Origin: Cycas panzhihuaensis
Lineage: Eukaryota > Cycadophyta
Length of the DNA stretch: 64,000 nucleotides
Assembly: GCA_023213395.1 (NCBI GenBank)
Contig: CM041465.1
Location: 199,833,741 to 199,897,740, forward strand
Reading direction: 5' to 3'
Below the pieces are notes generated by a model, which saw only the letters and a program-made list of their open reading frames with translations, was not told the DNA's origin and did not search any database. Positions 57,476 through 64,000 of the stretch are shown piece by piece; the stretch's first letter is position 1; each line of letters opens with the position of its first letter. The position numbers and the translations under genes were made by a program.

Positions 57476-60350
57476 GAAGGCTGAGAATTAATCTTAGTGC
57501 CAACCTAGGTTTAGTTCCACTTAGTCACACATTATATGTAATAACAAGTGAAGTAAAGGAGAAAGAATTAATCTCCAATGCAACAATAAGCTTCATATTA
57601 ACTAGATCCATTACATCAAAATATTGTGCCTCATATATACATAAGATAATAGTTATAAGAGGCTTTTGAGAATATTAAATGGTTGATCGTACAAGGTGAT
57701 AGTTGGCACCTTGTATGATTAATACATATCTATGTTCCATTGTGTTGTGAGAATAATACACCCCACACACCTAGGCTCATAACTTAAGTTATAACTATTT
57801 CACCAAAACTTGGTCTCTTTAGTTGTATTTAGATTATGTTGGTAAATCAATGCATTGTATATAGTTTTATTGATAATGATTGATGTATGTTGATTCTATT
57901 TGATGGATTGGGCCTCATTTTGTTGAAATGATACGTGATTATTGATTAATAAAATATAATGAATGATGATACAATAGATATTCCTATCATTCCGCTAATG
58001 ATGTAAACTATGATATTAGAGTTTTCTTTATGGCTAACCTACCCTAATACTTCCTTCATAGTTTCTCGTCATTTTTAACTTGTTTGAGATTTCACCTTCG
58101 CTTTCATTATTCATCACTTTTTGGGCATGTGCTTAGTGTATTTCCCCTTATTCTGGGCTTATTTACTCTCTGATGAACTCATTTTTGTGATTGGAAGCTC
58201 ATTAAATGTTATTTTTTGTCATTTTTTAATCAAATTCTTACTTTACTGAAATCACATTTTTCACCCTATTAAAAATGTGATCGATCGTATTTTTAGAATA
58301 AAATCACATTTTTGGTAGGTGAAAAATATGACCGATCATGTTTTTTGCTGTCATGCAACAAAAAAATAGGTTAGCATGCCAAAATTTTACATGCCACCAC
58401 CCAGATTTGATGGGATTTAGTTCTCTCAATGCCCAAAAGTATTAAGAGAGTCATTATGGATTGAAATAAGGGGAGAATAAGTCATTCTTACTCTAGTATT
58501 GTGAGATTTTGTGAAGTCTTTTGAGAATTCTTGAGGACTGCTGTTGTGGCTATAAAGACTTAATTTTCTGAAGTCTATTAGGTGAAATCTTAAGGAAGTT
58601 TTATTGTTGTGTCATTCCTACTTGATTGTTGATGGTTTGGACTTCCACCTTCTTGGATCTTCATCAATTCACACTTCAAACTTCTCTTGATTTGGTAAGA
58701 TCTTTCCTATTAGATTTCAAGCCTATTTCATGGAGTTTTGAAGGTAACTTTGGCTCAGAATTATTTCTTTTTATTACTTGATTGCTGCTAGACTTTTGTT
58801 TGGACTTTTGGTATTGAATCTGCCCTTTGTGGGGTTCCTTAAGGATAGACTAGGGTGGGGTATGGTCACTCCACTATACATCTAGCTACTCCTTCCCATT
58901 CTTTCACAGCAGCCTATATTTCAGTTAGATTATCGTTCTTGTTTGGCATTGCTTGGCTCTTATTTGGCCTCTTTGGACTATTGATGCTTCCTTCTTTACT
59001 CTTGTTTTGAAGGAAAGTATATGGAAAAGTTAGTCAAGTGAAAAAGAAACTGCCATTTTGAGGTGCTATTTATAATGGGAAAGGAATACTTGTCTTACAT
59101 CTATTATTACATGCACTTTTATTTTCAAGTTAGCTCTTGTATCTTGAGAATCAAAAGTTGATAGTGTTGTTTGGTTGGAGTATTTCTAATTTTCATCTTT
59201 CATATTGGGTTTAAGGATTCCTTTTGGAGATCTCACTACTCCAATAGTGATAAAACCTTTGGTTGATCTTGTATGGATGATTTATTTAGATTTATGACTT
59301 GTCCATCATCTTATAGGTTTGAAAATTATCACAAAATAGTAGTAATTTCCTTTAAGATTCTCTCTTTTTATGTATTATTTCATCACTTTTAAAAGAATTA
59401 GTTGCATGCATCAAAGTTGGAATCATACTAGCTAGTCTTGCATGTAGGTTGATCTCTTTTAAAAAGAATTTTGCATAAAGGTTATGTGTTTATTTTTAGA
59501 TTTTGAATAGTATCATCCCTTTTGGAAGTAAAGTGTATATGTAGGAAGGCTACTTTATAGTTGCATGTGCATCTTTTATTTTGAAAATAAAAAAAATAAA
59601 AAAGGACTTGCATCCATAGTTTCTACTGTGTTTGTTTATGATTTTATTATAAAAAATAAAAAGAACAAAAAGATTGATATGAGTTTGATCTTGTGGTTTT
59701 TGTGATTATATTATTTTACTCTATTGGCTTTGCATCTTTACAACCATATTAAAACCCAAAACCTAAACAAGATAAACTATTATTTCCATTAGCTTACCCT
59801 CTCCCACATCTTAGTAAAACTCAAAAGTTTGAACCGATTATACAAGAGGAGTCCCTAGGAAGGACATTGAAGATATTGTAAGTGTAGCTCTAAACTTAGA
59901 ACTTCTTCATCAAGCCGTATAAGTTAGTGGATCCTATCACCCCATTTCACATCCACACCTGTCATTATACACACTCTCACGTAGGTAGACAACACTGCTA
60001 GGTGAAGACTCCTTCTTAGGAGTTGGGCAAAGATGGTCCTTTAGGTATTTTTGTGCTTCATATTAGATCTTCCCCAAGCCCCAGACCATCTTTTTGGCAA
60101 TCTCGTTAAGGATCTAACCTGAGACCCCCTAGTATACCATCATCTTTCTAGGGACAGACTTTGAACCACCATCTTTCTGGTGACCATACTAGGGAACCAT
60201 TGTTTATCTTTAAGTAAAGGCATCGAAACTACAACACCTACACCTAGGTGCTTGTTGAGACTTCAAGGCCTTCCACTTGATTCTCAAACATGCCCATTAT
60301 ACTTTGGTCAAGATGTTTCATCATCATACATCTAATCCTTAGAGTTTCAA
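57476..60350. other. Non-coding stretch, probable LTR and leader of P
   Basis: No gene seen. Around 58235-58350 a cluster of inverted and direct repeats is built on AATCACATTTTTCACC and GGTGAAAAATATGACC, with ATCGATCGTA between. Such structure is common in LTR U3 regions. Expected PBS text could lie around 59990-60030, but it is too worn to call. Exact LTR ends were not found; the element continues beyond the window. Confidence 0.35.
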
Positions 60351-62771
60351 GCATATGGCCTATATGTTTATCCTCTTAAAGATTTAACTCAACTATATAA
60401 CACATTGATGGAGCAGGGATATCTAGATCCTTCATAGTATCCTGGTGATCCTTCTTTTACGGATCCTTCTTTCTCATTGAAAGAACCACCTTCTACTTGA
60501 TTATATCCTTCTTTTCCTAAGTTGATTCTTACTAGGCTCCCTACCCCACTACACATTCCTGGTTATCATGATCCATTTTACCTAGAGACTAATACTATAT
60601 TATCTTTACCATAACATGTTTATATTGATCCTTTAGATGAAGACTATGAATTAATTGAGGTAGACCCTTCACCTGAAACCATGCAGTCCCCTCATCCTTA
60701 TCATCCTCCTTCATAAAGACCCATTTCACGACCTCATTCTCTACTTATGGAGGAAGTTGATGATCATAAATCAACTCATTCACAACCTCGTCAACCTTCT
60801 CCTAGGAAGTAGGTTTAGGCTCAATCCTACCATTCCATACCTCTTACTCATGGAGGTGATACTACCACAGTTGCTTATGGCATTCCTAGCTCTATCTATA
60901 TACCCACTTCTAGTCAAATGGTTATGGCCTCACATAGCTTATGACCAATTTGGTCTTATTCTACTAGGATTGCATCTTCACATCCCATCTCTTCTACCAC
61001 TCAGATACCCTTTCATGTATTGCATACTATTGGATCTCATGGTGTTAGGCCTCGTCTACCATCTCCTAGAGTTGATAATATGATTTCCTCATCATATCAT
61101 GCTTCTCATACTCAATTACCACATTCACATGCTTAAGTAGAGCAATCACAATTATTGGGGAGTTCTAAGCCTATTTCTTCTTTATATATTCCTAGGCCTA
61201 GTCCACAACCTAACCCTTTCTATACCTTTAATTCAAGTTTTCCACAAAACCTCATACCTCAAACCAATTCTATGGTTAATCCCACAACATGGTTTGTTCC
61301 TCCTCCTACTTTTCCACTTCATGATGTTTTACAATAATAATCAGAATCATAACAACTTATACATTTATCCATTCCTCATTCATCATCCTTACCTCAACAT
61401 CCTACTATCTTGAGGCCAAGGAGATCCTTCTTAGACTATATAAAGTCTCCCTTCCCACATGAGGTTTTGTTGTCACCTATGCCCCCATTCCTTCCTAAAT
61501 TACCTAATTTTTTTGGTGACTCATCTCAAGACCCTACCTCCTATATACAGGCATTTACACTTGCTTGCATAGAATTTATGCCATACGATTATATCATGAT
61601 GTGTCTATTTCTAAAATCACTTCAAGGTGATGCTTTGAAGTGGTTTTATCATCTCCCTTCATCTTCAATTCTCTCATTCCAACAACTAGTTGACTCCTTT
61701 ATCAACTATTTTGATGTAGCGAGACCATTTGAGTCAGGCATCAAATCCTTGTTAGCAATTAAACAAAATAATGATTAAATTTCAAGAGATTTTATTAGGA
61801 GATTTTATGATCAAGTTCATATTTGATATTCATATCTTGATCCTAGTTTGTTGTTTGATCTATTTACTAATGCATTGAGGTTGAACATGCATTTGGAAGT
61901 TCTAAAACTCATCCCTCAAATATATGAAGAAGTAGTTGACTATTGTTTGGCTTTAGAGACATTCAAAATATAAGTAGGTATTAAGAAGGTTGAGAAACTT
62001 ACGCCTTCTAAAGATCCAGTTTATCCTATGAAGGCTACCCATCCTAAGCCTACATATAACCATCTTACTTCTTTAATTAGATCACTTGAGCACATGATCA
62101 ATACTAAGTTACGTGTTGATGGTACATCTCATGCTCAATCCTCTCAAGAGACCAAAGTAATCCATTTGACTGAGGGGAGGAAGAAGCAAGCTCCTCTCCC
62201 ACCTCCCCCTTCATCTAGAAAGACACTATGGTGCTTCTATCATTAAATTGACGCACATGATAGAAGTGAGTACCAAATTATTCAAAATATAGTCCATAAT
62301 ACAAACACTTAAGTGAATCATTCTTCTAAGTCATCACAAGACCAATTGATCCATAAGGATCCATTGCCTCAATATAGTAATAAAACTAGAAAAGAAGATA
62401 AAGGAAAAGGGAAGCAAGTATACGATGATGAGGACCAATTTTCAAGATCTAATTCATCAAAGAAGATTATCACTCCCACAAACATTCAAATAAGAAGAAA
62501 CACTAGTCAACCTCATCCACCTCCTAAAGGTAGGGATACTAAGAGAACCATAAACATGGTGGAGACTTCAAAGAGTGCAGGTCCATCTAAATCACATGAT
62601 GATTTAATGGTAAAAAATCTTGACCCTTTACCTCTAGTACCCCTTCGTCTCATCAGGTTTAGGTCCATTCCTTCTAGTTTAAATGATGGATCTTTCTCTT
62701 TGGTAGAAGAATTAAGGACCATTCTTGTGGGCATATTAGTTATTGATCTAATCAAGTATTTCCCTAAGTAA
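60350..62771 (+). pseudogene. Element P: gypsy gag with Pro/Ser-rich N-terminus
   Basis: One frame with scattered stops runs from about 60350 to 62771. A Pro/Ser/His-rich N-terminal part (LYIPRPSPQPNPFYTF, VPPPTFPLHDVLQ) is followed at 61480-61950 by a Retrotrans_gag core: PKLPNFFGDSSQDPTSYIQA, CLFLKSLQGDALKWFYHLPS and FQQLVDSFINYF. The motif GDALKWFY is typical of Tat/Ogre-type gypsy Gag. After the stop at 61776 it goes on with LFDLFTNALRLNMHLE and a Lys/Ser-rich linker (PPPPSSRKTLWCFYH, GKGKQVYDDEDQF). CFYH at 62230-62243 looks like the start of a knuckle, C-x2-H. Frame and order agree; it is disabled. Confidence 0.75.
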
Positions 62772-62879
62772 TATCAACTTTTATTTGATGCATTAGGAGT
62801 CCTTATGGTAGCTTCTTCACCTACTTCTACCCTTTCCTTTGACCTTGCCACCTTTGCCCAGTTGTTCTGCCTATGTGCC

Positions 62880-63924
62880 AAACGATATTTCCCCATTTTA
62901 AATTGAGATCATCAAGGATGATATTAATATCAAGTGAGTTATCATTGATGAAGGATCATCCATTAATATAATTCCCCTTCATCTTGTTGAGGATTTGGAG
63001 ATCTCTATTTTTGATCTATGTGAATGGATTTGCTAAGGGTATGTTAAGAATCAAAAGGTGCCCTTGGGTTAAGTTACTCTTCTACTCACATAGGGAGATA
63101 AGATAGTACTTACTGATCTTACTATTATTAATTTGGATTTAGAATATAATATTCTTTTGGATAGACCATGGATTACCCAAATGACAGTAGTTTATTCATC
63201 CCTTTTCAGTGAACTCAGGTTCATCTATGAGGGAGAACTTAAGATTGTTAAATAGAAACCAAAACCTATTAAACAATTAGTTCCTATTATTAAGACTTTT
63301 GTAAAACCTAGTGAATCTTCTAACTTTGTAGAGTATTTCTTTTAGTCCCTCAGTTTAGCATAGTACTTTGCTATTGAAGCTCCTTCAACTCACCTAGAAG
63401 TAAAGGACATGGATTTAGTTGAAGTTGTCCCTTTATCATTAGGTTCCCTATCCATTCCTATCCCTTTAGATTTGATTAATTCTCTTTCAATTCCTTCTTC
63501 TTCTATTTTATAGGAGGAAATAGGTTCTTGTTCTATCATACCTTATCAAGGACCATCCCAAAGTGACCTCGTTGATACAAATCCTATTCCCACTTGTTTC
63601 TCATAGGTTTTGTATTTGCCCTTAGGAGCAAATGCCGTGGTTCCTTCTATGACCACTCACCTAGCAACTACTTCCTCAAGTATTGTTACATATAACTCAT
63701 GTGTTTCTACTTCCCCATCTTTCTCTCGTTCCCCTTTCTTTAAGACATGGTTAAACAAGAACGAGAAGAAGATGTTGCTACATCAACACCCAGATTTAGT
63801 ATTAGATGATAAAGATGCTAGTGTACTTGATATAGGTCAAGCTAGATTTGGAACCTCCATAATAGTATGGGAAGTTAATTCCATTTCTACTCTTTCATTA
63901 CTTTTTCATCCTCATGTGTGCTAG
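62880..63924 (+). pseudogene. Element P: protease region, off window right
   Basis: After a frame change (62771-62930), the text reads VIIDEGSSINIIPLHLVEDL at about 62938-62997. It is followed by LTDLTIINLDLEYNILLDRP and WITQMTVVYSSLFSELRFIY, the usual protease flap and NVILGRPW-type end. The active site D-E-G differs from the usual D-G/S-G. Beyond 63240 a spacer leads to an open frame (63610-63924) with GANAVVPSMTTHLATT and PFFKTWLNKNEKKMLLHQHP, probably the linker before RT. Reverse transcriptase would lie right of the window. Confidence 0.65.
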
Positions 63925-64000
63925 ATAATGTGACAACAATATTTTGGAGGCTAAAATTTTGATAGGTTGGTAATGCAATTTCCTCCTCAACCTTCTATGA

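Overview
This window is intergenic DNA from a seed plant with a large, AT-rich genome. The evidence is nested LTR retrotransposons of both Ty1/copia and Ty3/gypsy type, primer binding sites (PBS) for initiator tRNA-Met, 5-bp target-site duplications (TSDs) and decayed fragments of plant genes. The species cannot be fixed from the sequence; old nested elements and very low gene density would suit a gymnosperm. I see no intact host gene, rRNA, tRNA or CRISPR array. I name the elements A to P for reference.

Layout. 1-15.6 kb: a decayed minus-strand gypsy element (L) is interrupted by two copies of a ~3 kb repeat (J). Copy 1 is split by the young element A (4024-10091, TSD TTACA); copy 2 is split by solo LTR K (15157-15507, TSD TAGAC). 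17.7-55.5 kb: an old minus-strand element M contains copia element E (18113-45875, TSD AAGTA) and the palindromic insertion C (47936-54963, TSD TTTAG). E in turn contains copia element D (18889-27391, TSD CATCT), element B (minus strand, 29584-36247, imperfect TSD GAAGC/GAAGA) and element F (41352-45604, TSD TTGGG). 55.7-57.5 kb: decayed gypsy gag-protease (N). 60.3-64 kb: another gypsy gag-protease (P) that runs off the window.

D and E are related copia elements of about 8.3-8.5 kb without their nested insertions. Both have gag, protease, integrase, reverse transcriptase and RNase H, all broken. A, B and C form a related non-autonomous family with a short gag-like ORF and no pol. They share D's PBS, its polypurine-tract style and a ~1.0-1.3 kb leader block (X), so a D-like element may have mobilised them; that is inference.

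The most notable content is host-gene cargo inside the non-autonomous elements. B carries an OBERON-type coiled-coil fragment and a STRUBBELIG-family receptor-kinase fragment. C carries a fragment of an ABC1/UbiB-type atypical kinase. F, which has no gag or pol at all, carries a long fragment of a plant BRCT-domain protein. In A, B and C the non-shared DNA sits at the same place in the leader, between an AT-rich U5-proximal segment and a GC-rich segment, which suggests a recurrent capture slot. Other oddities are PBS copies duplicated into the U5 ends of LTRs in A, B, C and K, and the palindromic build of C, whose two outer ends are both U5 ends.
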